From: JADGQM01 sp964441945
Lineage (GTDB): Bacteria; Desulfobacterota; Syntrophobacteria; Syntrophobacterales; Syntrophobacteraceae
Reading direction: 5' to 3'
Assembly (NCBI GenBank): GCA_964441945.1
Contig: CAYTWB010000004.1
Coordinates: 1 to 64,000 of the forward strand
DNA: 64,000 nt
Below, one piece after another: positions 7,095-15,837 of this stretch. The first letter of the stretch is position 1, and every line of letters begins with the position of its first letter. Below the pieces are notes generated by a model that was not told where the DNA came from, ran no database searches, and was given only the letters and a program-made list of their open reading frames with translations. A program made the position numbers and the translations under genes.

Positions 7095-9632
7095 ATGAGA
7101 AAAATGAGGGTCTTCTTCCTTCTAATACCGTTACTCTTCTCTTTGGCCATGTCTCCCGCCTGGGCTCAATCTCCAATGGGAGAATCAGGGGAAGCGGTCT
7201 ATGTCGGCCGTATAGCCTACGTTGAAGGCCAGCTGTTACGCTATGTGCCGGAACAAAAGGATTGGGTGGCTGCCGTGAATGACGCGCCCTTCGGACTGAA
7301 TGACTCGCTCTATGCCGACTCGAGGACGAAGGCTGAATTCACCATGCCCAACGGCACACGGGTGAGGGTCGGAGCCAACACCCAGATCCAGCTCATCGCC
7401 CTCAAGATGGATCTGACCTACCTCGACGTGGCTTCCGGGACCGCGCGACTATTCAACCGGAGTACCAATGCAGTGATCCAGGCAACCACCCCCTTCGGTT
7501 ATGTTGTTGCTCCGGCCGGGACTGCTTTCGACCTTTATGTTGGTGAACGGTCTCTGGAGGTGATTTCCCTCAAAGGAACGGTCGATTTCATTCTGAACCG
7601 TGACAAGACCAAATATCCCGTAGTCGCCGGCTCTCCTTCCATCGTTTCCGACGGCCAACAGGTGACATCCGGCCAAGGGCACGTTGACGCCGACTGGGAC
7701 GACTGGAATGTAGCACGGGACCGGCTCTGGTCGAAAAGGACTGAAACCAGGGGGGAATCGTTGCGATACCTGCCGCCGAGTCTACACGATGATGCCTATG
7801 AACTCGATGAAAACGGCCGGTGGGAACGCGTTTACTATGAAGGAGAATACCGCTCGTTTTGGCGCCCGACCTACGTTTCTCCGGGATGGGCCCCTTTCAC
7901 TGTCGGACGATGGACGGACTATTACGGAGACAACTGCTGGATCCCGAATGAACCATTTGGATACATGACCCACCATTACGGCAACTGGATCTGGGTCGAC
8001 ACATGCAGCTGCTGGTACTGGGCCCCCCCGGTAGTGACCATTGGACTGCCTTTCGGTCCGTTCCTCAGCATTCCTTTCGGATGGTGCCCGGGAAGGGTTG
8101 CCTGGCTCTATTCAGGATTCAATATTGGATGGTTCCCGCTTGCTCCTTTCGAGCCCTACTATTGTTATCGCCCATGGGGCCCCAGGACTGTAGTCATAAA
8201 CAACTACAATATGTATACATACAATATCAATCGATATCAATATGCTAATGGGGCAACTATTATCAACAAAAGTAATATGTACAATGTCAACAACTATAGT
8301 AATGTGATGATTAGAGGTATTAACAAAAAGACCATAACCGGCAAATACCAGGTTGCACCGGTCGTGAGTGGTAAGGTTATTCCGAACTACAATAGCATCG
8401 GAGAGAAATACAACTTCTCCTCGACGATCAAGCCGAATCAAACGCCTCAAGGCTCCGTATTGAAAAGGATTGCGGAGAATGGTCAACAAATTGGTCCCGC
8501 CGGGATGAGGAGCGCCAATCACATTCAGAGCGATCTTGCCACCCTGCCGACCGGCAAACGTGTGGACGGAGCAAAGATCGAGCCTCCAAGACTGGCGGAG
8601 GACCTCGTTGGGAGAAGCGATGCAGGCAGGCAGGCAGGAGGGTTGCCGCCGCGGCAAGCGGAGCTGAAAGGGAGAACAAGGCCCCCTGCCGATGTTGCGA
8701 ATGGACAGGCCCTGACGGACAATCGTCCTTTCGGTAGGGCCGCAAAGGAAAGCAACGTCACCGGCGGGCCGGATTTCAAGGATCTGCCTTCGCGCGATCC
8801 GGGACAAAGAGTGTCACCCATCGAACCGGGCACGGGGAACCAGATATCGTTGCCCGGCGTACCGCGCACACCCACAGGGGAACCAGACCGGAAGCTGGTA
8901 CCGAAACCCCCTGGTGGTGAGACCCCTGCCGGACCAGGCCAGCCGACATCCAGCATCAGCGGAGACCAGAGGATCAGACCTCCGGCGCCTCGCCAGGATT
9001 CCCAACCGGGTCAGACCCGGATCGATGGGAGACCGGACGCCCAGAACCAGCGTATCAGGCCATCCCGGGTGGGTGGGGAGGACCCTTCCCGTCAGCCGGG
9101 ACGGATACGGTCTCCTCTTGAGGACGGTCGCAGGATGCGCTCCTCCGGAACGGGACAGAATTTTGACTCACAGGGAGCCGGACAGTCCGTTCAGCCGGCG
9201 GACCAGAGACAGCGCAGCAGGCCTAACCAACAAGGAACGAGAATTCAATCCGGTGAGCGCGGGGTTTCTCAACCGCAGAACCTGGGTACCCCGGGTTCTC
9301 AACCGTCCCGAGGGGGACGGGAGTTCCTGCAAGGGGAGCCGCAGCGGGCAAGGATCGATCAAGGCAGGCAATCTCCGGCAATCCAGGGGCAGCCCCGGCA
9401 AAGTAATATCACCGTGCCTTCTGCGCCGCGCCAACCGTCACAGGGACAGCAACGGGTGAATACGCAAGGACAACCTGCCGCCGACCCGGGTGCATCTCAG
9501 GCTCCGACGATTCAGGTGCCGCAACAGCAGTCTCAACCGGCTACATCGGCAATGGGTGGTGGAGGTCACGGCCATCGACCCGGCCATTCCGGCAATCAAA
9601 AGTCCGGGGGAGGACGTGGAGGTCGTCAGTAG
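7095..9632 (+). CDS. exported FecR-domain / DUF6600 protein with a long disordered C-terminus
   Basis: An 845-residue exported protein. The signal peptide ends near AWA-QS (residue 25). A FecR-type beta domain covers about 35-205 (FTMPNGTRVRVGANTQIQL, TPFGYVVAPAGTAFDLYV). A Trp/Tyr-rich DUF6600 region follows at about 235-365 (WAPFTVGRW, GNWIWVDTCSCWYWAPP, GWFPLAPFEPYY). Residues about 370-420 are Asn/Tyr-rich, and from 480 to the end the chain is Gly/Pro/Arg/Gln-rich low complexity. FecR domains normally sense or bind in the periplasm; this one has no TonB partner or sigma factor beside it. CAGGAG precedes ATG 7095. Its role is unknown; a cell-surface scaffold is possible. Confidence 0.82.
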   Translation: MRKMRVFFLLIPLLFSLAMSPAWAQSPMGESGEAVYVGRIAYVEGQLLRYVPEQKDWVAAVNDAPFGLNDSLYADSRTKAEFTMPNGTRVRVGANTQIQLIALKMDLTYLDVASGTARLFNRSTNAVIQATTPFGYVVAPAGTAFDLYVGERSLEVISLKGTVDFILNRDKTKYPVVAGSPSIVSDGQQVTSGQGHVDADWDDWNVARDRLWSKRTETRGESLRYLPPSLHDDAYELDENGRWERVYYEGEYRSFWRPTYVSPGWAPFTVGRWTDYYGDNCWIPNEPFGYMTHHYGNWIWVDTCSCWYWAPPVVTIGLPFGPFLSIPFGWCPGRVAWLYSGFNIGWFPLAPFEPYYCYRPWGPRTVVINNYNMYTYNINRYQYANGATIINKSNMYNVNNYSNVMIRGINKKTITGKYQVAPVVSGKVIPNYNSIGEKYNFSSTIKPNQTPQGSVLKRIAENGQQIGPAGMRSANHIQSDLATLPTGKRVDGAKIEPPRLAEDLVGRSDAGRQAGGLPPRQAELKGRTRPPADVANGQALTDNRPFGRAAKESNVTGGPDFKDLPSRDPGQRVSPIEPGTGNQISLPGVPRTPTGEPDRKLVPKPPGGETPAGPGQPTSSISGDQRIRPPAPRQDSQPGQTRIDGRPDAQNQRIRPSRVGGEDPSRQPGRIRSPLEDGRRMRSSGTGQNFDSQGAGQSVQPADQRQRSRPNQQGTRIQSGERGVSQPQNLGTPGSQPSRGGREFLQGEPQRARIDQGRQSPAIQGQPRQSNITVPSAPRQPSQGQQRVNTQGQPAADPGASQAPTIQVPQQQSQPATSAMGGGGHGHRPGHSGNQKSGGGRGGRQ

Positions 9633-9665
9633 AATGCCGGGAGTCAAAGAAAAGGGGCATGTGGC

Positions 9666-10169
9666 ATGATTGAAGAGGCTGCTCGCTGGATCGAGGAACT
9701 GAATCTTTCCAAACATCCTGAAGGGGGCTACTACAGGCAAACCTATCGATCGAAGGAATCGGTCAGGAAAGAACACCTCCCCGACCGGTTCTCCGGTCCC
9801 CGGGCGTTTTCAACAGCCATCTACTATCTGCTGCCTGGGGATGAGGTTTCTCGATTTCATCGTCTGCAATCCGATGAGGTGTGGCACTTTCATGCCGGCA
9901 GCAGCCTGACTCTTTACATCATCGATGATGAGGGGTCCCTGGTTCAAATGGAGCTGGGAGCCAGTATCGAGAGAGGTGAAGCCCTGCAGGTGGTCATAGG
10001 GGCCGGGAAATGGTTTGGGGCCCTCGTCAATGATCCGGCCTCCTACTCCCTTGTGGGCTGCACCGTATCTCCCGGGTTTGAATATGAGGATTTCGAGATC
10101 GGTGACCGGCAAGACCTGATTCAGAAATTCCCAAGGCACCATCGGATTATTGAGAAGCTTACAAGATAA
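9666..10169 (+). CDS. DUF985 cupin-fold protein
   Basis: A 167-residue cupin of the DUF985 (Cupin_5) family. Landmarks are HPEGGYYRQTYRS near the start, the SDEVWHFHAGSSL metal-site strand with its His and Glu ligands, and the late VGCTVSPGFEYEDFE strand. Members are single-domain beta-barrels of largely unknown substrate; some are treated as sugar-epimerase-like. It lies 33 bases downstream of the FecR-type gene on the same strand and converges with the M24 peptidase gene. Confidence 0.87.
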   Translation: MIEEAARWIEELNLSKHPEGGYYRQTYRSKESVRKEHLPDRFSGPRAFSTAIYYLLPGDEVSRFHRLQSDEVWHFHAGSSLTLYIIDDEGSLVQMELGASIERGEALQVVIGAGKWFGALVNDPASYSLVGCTVSPGFEYEDFEIGDRQDLIQKFPRHHRIIEKLTR

Positions 10170-10197
10170 CACTCAGTCCTGCACGGGACGCGGTTTG

Positions 10198-11436
10198 TCA
10201 GCAAATCACGAGTTCTTCCGTGGCCGTGTTCAAAGATTCCAGACCGCCGGATCTGACCAGACAGGTGTTTTCGAGACCCGCAATACCTAGACCGGGAAAG
10301 ATGAACTTCGGTTCAAAGGCAAATGTCATTCCCTCCTGCAACACCACCCTTTGACCCTGAGCAATGAACGGGAGTTCATCCACTTCAATTCCCAGCCCAT
10401 GCCCAACAAAGGCGGTCTGCGCGGCACCATAGCCCATGAACCACTCGGACAATCCCGCTTGCCTGACCCAAGCCAGAACTAGATTATAGAGCTCGCCTGT
10501 AACGGTCCCCGGTCTCGCCGCCTCCCGAAAGCGGCCATGAATCTCCTGCACAAACCGGTAAGCCTCTTCCAACCTGGAAGGCGGGGAACCGATGCAGAAG
10601 TTCCGGGTCTGGTCGTTGAGATAGCCCTGGCAGTTCATCATGGTGTCGATACTGACCATCTCCCCTGCCCTGATCCTGCGATCACTCGCTCCCTGGCCAA
10701 AACAGGAGCTCACCCCGGGGCCGCCCGTTGCCGAATCCGCATAGGCAGGAATGGCAGCATCAGGACCGGACAGGACATGGCCGAAATACATGTCCATATT
10801 GAAGCCTCGCAAACGGAGCAAACCCAGATGCCCTGATCTTCTGGCTACGGATTCGAGTTCGATGCTCAGATCCAGCTCGCTTATCCCTTCCCGAAGTATC
10901 GTCGGCACGGCATCGGCGACAGCCCTCGAAACCGCACCGGCACGGCGCATCATTTCAATTTCCCAGGGAGACTTGACCATGCGAACCTGGCGGACGGAGC
11001 CGCTGATATCAACAATCTGCTGCTTTGGAAACAGTTTTTGATCAAAAAAGAAAAACGTATTGGCAGGCAGCACATCCAGTTCCAGACCAAGCCGTTTCGG
11101 AGGTGAATGGCCGCAGACTTCAGAGATCGCCTGCGGAAGGTCCTTCACACTCGAAAGAGGATGGATCGGGCGGATCGGAGACTGTTCTCCCGCGCGAACG
11201 ACGTCACGGCGCACCAGGAAAAGGGGGGCCCCCGATGCGGGCACAATCAGGTGAGCATCCTGCACCGTGCCGGTGAAATAGAAGAGGTCCGCATTCTGAC
11301 GGATGACGGCTACATCGACTTCATCTCTTTGGAGCAGGCCCTGGAAAGAGATCAGACGATCATCAATCTCGCTCTTTGGCGTTCTGATCATTTGTGTCGA
11401 TCCTTTTGTCAGGCAGGCCCCGGGATTGCTCATCAT
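10198..11436 (-). CDS. M24 family aminopeptidase (Xaa-Pro dipeptidase type)
   Basis: A 412-residue cytoplasmic metallopeptidase expected to cleave Xaa-Pro bonds. An N-terminal creatinase-like domain (about 25-150) is followed by the pita-bread domain, with all five dinuclear metal ligands: Asp264, Asp275, His346 (VGHGLGIE), Glu375 and Glu389. ATG 11436 overlaps the stop of the upstream adaptor gene as ATGA, which suggests coupled translation. An internal ATG at 11391 has AAAAGGA 10 bases upstream and would give 397 residues, so the start is not settled. It is the last gene of the HAD/TolC/EmrA-type operon. Confidence 0.9.
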   Translation of the reverse strand: MMSNPGACLTKGSTQMIRTPKSEIDDRLISFQGLLQRDEVDVAVIRQNADLFYFTGTVQDAHLIVPASGAPLFLVRRDVVRAGEQSPIRPIHPLSSVKDLPQAISEVCGHSPPKRLGLELDVLPANTFFFFDQKLFPKQQIVDISGSVRQVRMVKSPWEIEMMRRAGAVSRAVADAVPTILREGISELDLSIELESVARRSGHLGLLRLRGFNMDMYFGHVLSGPDAAIPAYADSATGGPGVSSCFGQGASDRRIRAGEMVSIDTMMNCQGYLNDQTRNFCIGSPPSRLEEAYRFVQEIHGRFREAARPGTVTGELYNLVLAWVRQAGLSEWFMGYGAAQTAFVGHGLGIEVDELPFIAQGQRVVLQEGMTFAFEPKFIFPGLGIAGLENTCLVRSGGLESLNTATEELVIC

Positions 11437-12710
11437 CGATGCATTGAAAGTCCCTGAAGAGGTCCGGGCTGAGACATGAGCATCCCTCCCGCTCTTTCGG
11501 TGGTATCTATCGTGACATCAAGGGACATTCCGACTACAAGGGGATGATCGGAGGGTATGGTCCCGTCAAACTGAATTTTGACCGGAACGCGCTGTACCAC
11601 CTTGATCCAGTTCCCGGTAGCGTTCTCGGCAGGCAGCAGTGAAAAGGCCGCCCCCGTTCCGGCCCGCACTCCTGTCACTCTTCCTCGATAAGAGTACCAC
11701 GGATAGATATCCGCTTTGATCCTTGCGGGTTGTCCCAGACGCACGTTAGTGAGCTGCGTCTCTTTGAAATTCGCCTCGACATAGATCTCATGCAGCGGCA
11801 CCACAGCCATCAACGCCTGCCCCGGCTGGACTCGGTCTCCGATCTGGATGCTTTTTTGAGCAATGACCCCGGAAATCGGTGCGGTGACGGAACAGTAGGA
11901 GAGGTTCAACCGGGCGGCTTCCATTTCGGCCCTGGATTTGTCTCGTTTGCCCTTTAGGCCGGCGAGCCGGTAGCGCTGAACCTCGACGCTGTAACGCTCA
12001 CTCTGAGCCACCGCCAGCTGTGCCCTGGCCCGCCCCGCTGTCTCGCTCGCGGCAGCCAGGGCTGCCCGCGCCCCTGCCCTCTGCGCATCGGTTGCTCCCG
12101 ACTGCGCCCTGGCCTTGCTGAAAGCGGTACGCGCCTGGTCCTGCTGCCGCTCTGGGGCGGCACCCTGCCGATAAAGGCTCTCGAACCGCTCATAGTCGCG
12201 TTTTGTTAAAGTCAGGTCAGCCGAAGCAGCCAGCTTCCGACTCTCCACTTCTTCCACACGGTGACGCGCCTCGATTTCGCCATCCAGAGCAGCCTGCAGA
12301 GCAGCCTCCGCAGCCTGAACCTGTGCAGCCGTCTGCAGATCGATCTGCGCTAAACTCACCTCTGCACCCAGCACCTCGGCCTCGTCCTGAGCCAAAACCG
12401 CCTGCGTTTTTTCGAGGGCAACTCGATAGTCGGCCGGATCGAGCTCCAAAAGGACCTGTCCACTTTCCACCGGAAAATCGTTTTCCACGAAAACACGGAG
12501 CACCGTTCCCGGCACACGGCTGCTGAGCTCGGCGCTGTCGGCCTTCACGTAGGCGTTATCCGTGCTGACGCGGTTTCGCATAAAGGACCACCAGAAGCCC
12601 GTGCCAATGAGGAAAGATACTGCCAGACCCATGACAAACCACCTGAGATGGTGTCCCTGGATGCGCCTGTTGTTCGGCCGCTCTGCCGAAGCTGCTTCTG
12701 TTTCCGCCAT
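11433..12710 (-). CDS. EmrA/HlyD-type membrane fusion protein
   Basis: A 425-residue periplasmic adaptor linking an inner-membrane pump to a TolC channel. There is a cytoplasmic N-terminus, one membrane anchor (about 24-43), a biotinyl-lipoyl half (STDNAYVKADSAELSSRVPGT), a long Ala/Glu/Gln-rich coiled-coil hairpin (about 100-250), the second lipoyl half (VTAPISGVIAQKSIQIGDRVQPGQ) and a beta-barrel (EANFKETQLTNVRLGQPARI). STDNAYV near the anchor is typical of EmrA-like proteins. It lies 43 bases after the TolC-type gene. No MFS or ABC pump gene is adjacent, which is unusual. Confidence 0.9.
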   Translation of the reverse strand: MAETEAASAERPNNRRIQGHHLRWFVMGLAVSFLIGTGFWWSFMRNRVSTDNAYVKADSAELSSRVPGTVLRVFVENDFPVESGQVLLELDPADYRVALEKTQAVLAQDEAEVLGAEVSLAQIDLQTAAQVQAAEAALQAALDGEIEARHRVEEVESRKLAASADLTLTKRDYERFESLYRQGAAPERQQDQARTAFSKARAQSGATDAQRAGARAALAAASETAGRARAQLAVAQSERYSVEVQRYRLAGLKGKRDKSRAEMEAARLNLSYCSVTAPISGVIAQKSIQIGDRVQPGQALMAVVPLHEIYVEANFKETQLTNVRLGQPARIKADIYPWYSYRGRVTGVRAGTGAAFSLLPAENATGNWIKVVQRVPVKIQFDGTIPSDHPLVVGMSLDVTIDTTERAGGMLMSQPGPLQGLSMHR

Positions 12711-12752
12711 AATTTCAATAGACCTGACGATCGATGGTGACGGCGCTCTGCT

Positions 12753-14186
12753 TCATTGCCCGTACGGGTGAGCCCGGGAAGATTCACTTTTCCCGGTCTT
12801 TCGCGCATTCTGCGGCAGAGTGTCCTCCAGAAAAGGCCCGCCGACTGCCCTCTCCAGGTCAGCCCAGGCCAGTTTGAAGCCATAAAGTGCCTCATAATAA
12901 TCTACCCGCGACTGCGACAGCAGTACCTGAGCGTTCAGGACCTCCAGAAAGATCACCAACTGCTCCCGGTACTGAATAGTAGTCATGCGCTCGTTTTCCT
13001 CTGCCTGTTTCAGCGCCGCTTCGGCTGTTCGAAGGTTTTCCTGTGCCACCCCGAGCTGTTCGTAAGCATCTTCCACCTGCAGGTGAATCTGCTGTTTCAA
13101 ATCAGAACGCTTTTCTTCCAGCGCCTTCCGTCGATACTTGTATTCCTTCTCAGCGGCGTCCGTCTTTCCCCCTTCAAACCAGTTCCAGTCCACCCGCAGA
13201 CCGACAGCCGCATTGTCGTTATTGCCAAACGGGTTATTGTTGCCCAGAATGTCGTTACCTTCCCGATAATACTGAGCAAAGCCGGAGAGCTTCGGATAAT
13301 AGCGACTCCTGGCCGCGGTGATTCCCTCCCCTGCCTGGCGAATGGAGGTCTCGATAGAAAGGTATTCCGGCCGCTTCTCATCCGCTACCGCACAGAGATG
13401 CTCCAGCGCCGGAGCTTCCCGCATGGGTATTTCCTCTTCGTGGAGGGTCAGGACCTGCTTCAGGTCAATATCGAGCAGTTGATTCAGTCTCGATCTGAGG
13501 ATGGTCAGCTGTTTAGTCGCCGACCGTTCTCTTTGCCTGGATGCGGCCAGCGCGACATCGGCCTTGAGGACATCGTTCAAGGCCACCAGGCCCTGATCGT
13601 AGTTGGCTTGTGCATTTCGGCGCTGCACCTCGAGGCTGCTCACATTGTCTCTTGCCACCTGAAGCAACTTTTGACCCAGGAGGACGTTCCAGAAAGCGCG
13701 CTCGATGCTGTGGACGGTATTGAGCCGGGTTTCCTCCTGGCGGTATTCAGAGATCCTGAGATTCATCTTTGCAATGTTCAGTTGGGCACTCAAGGCAAAG
13801 CCGGTGAATAGGGGCTGATTGAGGTGAAACTCCCATCGATTCACATTCTGCGGCGCAATCTCAAACTGCATGCTCTCAAAAACGGCGTACGGGGCATCCT
13901 TCCAGCTCCTGTAAAGGAAATTGGCGTCAACCTTGGGGAAAAAATCAGCGCGCGATTGTCGCACCTGCTGGTTGACGACCTCCACCTCTTGTCGGACAGA
14001 CAGATAGTTTCGGTTGTGTTCCAGCCCATAGGCTATCGAAGACGCCAGGGTAAGCGGCTCAATGGGCGGCGGCGAAGGGGCATCCGATGCCGAGGCCGCT
14101 AGCGGCCAGGTGAGTAGCATCAGCAAGAAGACAAGAATCCGGTGGACAACAGGAGAAACAGGCCTTTTTTCATTCCCGCAATTCAT
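12753..14186 (-). CDS. TolC-family outer-membrane efflux protein
   Basis: A 477-residue outer-membrane channel subunit. After a signal peptide (hydrophobic VVHRILVFLLMLLTWPLAASA) come the two OEP repeats rich in Gln, Ala, Glu and Leu expected for the alpha-barrel, with strands such as LSGFAQYYREGNDILG and AAVGLRVDWNWFEGG. I chose ATG 14186 because the signal peptide follows and GGGAAAG lies 5 bases upstream. The frame is open 30 codons further, inside the HAD gene. The start overlaps the HAD stop by 17 bases, indicating one operon. Confidence 0.9.
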   Translation of the reverse strand: MNCGNEKRPVSPVVHRILVFLLMLLTWPLAASASDAPSPPPIEPLTLASSIAYGLEHNRNYLSVRQEVEVVNQQVRQSRADFFPKVDANFLYRSWKDAPYAVFESMQFEIAPQNVNRWEFHLNQPLFTGFALSAQLNIAKMNLRISEYRQEETRLNTVHSIERAFWNVLLGQKLLQVARDNVSSLEVQRRNAQANYDQGLVALNDVLKADVALAASRQRERSATKQLTILRSRLNQLLDIDLKQVLTLHEEEIPMREAPALEHLCAVADEKRPEYLSIETSIRQAGEGITAARSRYYPKLSGFAQYYREGNDILGNNNPFGNNDNAAVGLRVDWNWFEGGKTDAAEKEYKYRRKALEEKRSDLKQQIHLQVEDAYEQLGVAQENLRTAEAALKQAEENERMTTIQYREQLVIFLEVLNAQVLLSQSRVDYYEALYGFKLAWADLERAVGGPFLEDTLPQNARKTGKSESSRAHPYGQ

Positions 14187-14904
14187 AAGTCTTTCCCGGT
14201 GATTTTGATCTGCCGACCAGTTGGGCCAACGTGGAATAATCGAGGTTCTCCAGGCTCGACACCACATGGTCTGCACCCTGAAGCTGGTCCTCCGGGAAGG
14301 AATTGGTCACCCCAACCACGCACAATCCCGCCTCTCCGGCCGAAGCGATACCGGCCGGAGTATCTTCGATGGCGATGCAGGAGTGCGGTTCAAGGTTTGC
14401 ATCATCCCGAACGGTCCGCAGTTGTTCCACGGCCTTGAGATAGGTCTCCGGGTGAGGCTTGCTGTGTGCGACCTCATCGGCGGCTACAATGATGGAGAAG
14501 AAGCCGTTGAGCCCCAGTGCGCGAATGAAATCCTCCACCTCATGGCGGAGTGCCCCCGATGCCACCGCCAGCGGTACCTGCCTGGCAGACAGTTCGCGAA
14601 CAAGCTTCCCCACGCCGGGGAAACCGCTGACACCTCGCGCCACAATACTCTTGAGTCTATCCTCTTTGGCGCGAATGAGCCCCGCCAGGGTTTCATTATC
14701 GAGCTCCCGCCCGTTCTTCCGGAAGACTTCCAGAAATGCATCGCGATCATCGAACCCGATATAGCGCTCCAGGTAGTCGTCATAGGAGTACCCCAGCCCA
14801 AGAGGACCGAGCACCGCCTGGAAAGCCTGGTAGTGCAACGGTTCGCTGTCTACCAGCACCCCGTCGCAGTCGAAGATTACCGCTCTTAGTTGATTACAGC
14901 ACAT
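14170..14904 (-). CDS. HAD-superfamily phosphatase/phosphomutase (beta-phosphoglucomutase-like)
   Basis: A 244-residue HAD subfamily I hydrolase. Motif I is FDCDGVLVDSE (nucleophile and acid Asp), motif II is AVASGA, motif III is the Lys of HSKPHPETY, and motif IV is IAIEDTPAGI. An alpha-helical cap lies between motifs I and II. This pattern is shared by phosphoglycolate phosphatases, beta-phosphoglucomutases and sugar-phosphate phosphatases, so the substrate cannot be named. It is the first gene of the operon that runs into the TolC- and EmrA-type genes. Confidence 0.88.
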   Translation of the reverse strand: MCCNQLRAVIFDCDGVLVDSEPLHYQAFQAVLGPLGLGYSYDDYLERYIGFDDRDAFLEVFRKNGRELDNETLAGLIRAKEDRLKSIVARGVSGFPGVGKLVRELSARQVPLAVASGALRHEVEDFIRALGLNGFFSIIVAADEVAHSKPHPETYLKAVEQLRTVRDDANLEPHSCIAIEDTPAGIASAGEAGLCVVGVTNSFPEDQLQGADHVVSSLENLDYSTLAQLVGRSKSPGKTYELRE

Positions 14905-14969
14905 TGTCGCAAATCCGTTGACTCCATGACTTCATGGAAAACCGGTTCATCAGAATCCGATCATCTCTC

Positions 14970-15728
14970 CTAGCGTCGAAAAGCGACAATCTCAAAACGC
15001 TTGATCCTGGGGTCAGGTTTCATTGTCGAGGTAACCGAAAACAGGTGACCGGAAATTTCAAGGTTCTTCTGCGTCTTGCGATCGATGGCGATCTCGTACA
15101 GTTCGCACGGCGCCCTCTGCAGCACATCCCCCTCTCCTGAATAGGAGACCAAGGTGAAGTTGTGGTTCCTCAGGTCAGTCCGGCTGCTCAGGAGGTTCTG
15201 CATGACCAGCAAAACGCCGTCTCCCTTGATGCGCACAAGTTGCGCAGAGCTGGCCTCCAGGTTGAAAAGCGGCCCGTGCAGGACTTCATCGGAAGTAACG
15301 GCCCCTCTCTTGACCAAGTTATCCGATTGGAGTATCTGCAAGCTCTGATCCAGATCCAGCTTCTCATAAGCAGGTCCAGAGAGGGGCTGGTTCGCAATCA
15401 GGTCCCGGAGCTTCTTCCCTGGCCCCGTTGCCGGGGCTTCACCGGGGGGCTCCAGGAGCACCGCTGGATCAAACTCCTTTGCCGCGAGGATTTCCTGGAC
15501 CGAAGTCACCTGATTCTTGGGGAAGCCCGCCACACCCCCGGCAAACTCAAATTTGACCTCCCCCCCCTCTTCCCAGTAGTAGGGAACCTCTACAAATTTC
15601 CCGTCACTGAAGTTGATTCTCAAAAGCCCGGACCAGGCGCATGGACAAATCGCCCACTGAGAGAGGATCCAGAAGATCGCCAGCAGATTTGCTTTCCTTG
15701 CAAGACTCCAAAGCTTCATCTTTTTCAT
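14970..15728 (-). CDS. exported protein of unknown function
   Basis: A 252-residue protein with a signal peptide (basic KKMKLWSLARKA, hydrophobic core, cleavage near AWS). The mature part starts with a short beta-rich segment (LLRINFSDGKFVEVPYYWEEGGEVKFEFAGG) resembling the small domains that read a charged surface. A Pro-rich linker and a second beta-rich region follow. No catalytic motif or known family was recognised. GGAGG lies about 15 bases before ATG 15728 and the gene is divergent from the PfkB kinase gene. A TATACT sequence (minus strand, 15762-15767) could be its -10 box, without a clear -35. Confidence 0.72.
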   Translation of the reverse strand: MKKMKLWSLARKANLLAIFWILSQWAICPCAWSGLLRINFSDGKFVEVPYYWEEGGEVKFEFAGGVAGFPKNQVTSVQEILAAKEFDPAVLLEPPGEAPATGPGKKLRDLIANQPLSGPAYEKLDLDQSLQILQSDNLVKRGAVTSDEVLHGPLFNLEASSAQLVRIKGDGVLLVMQNLLSSRTDLRNHNFTLVSYSGEGDVLQRAPCELYEIAIDRKTQKNLEISGHLFSVTSTMKPDPRIKRFEIVAFRR

Positions 15729-15837
15729 CCTTTTTTGACTTTCCTCCGCATGACACTTTCTAGTATACGTTGATAGAGCATTTTGGGCTCTTCACACAAC
15801 AGCGGCTCTTATAAAAGAGGGGTGAAACAGGAAAACG

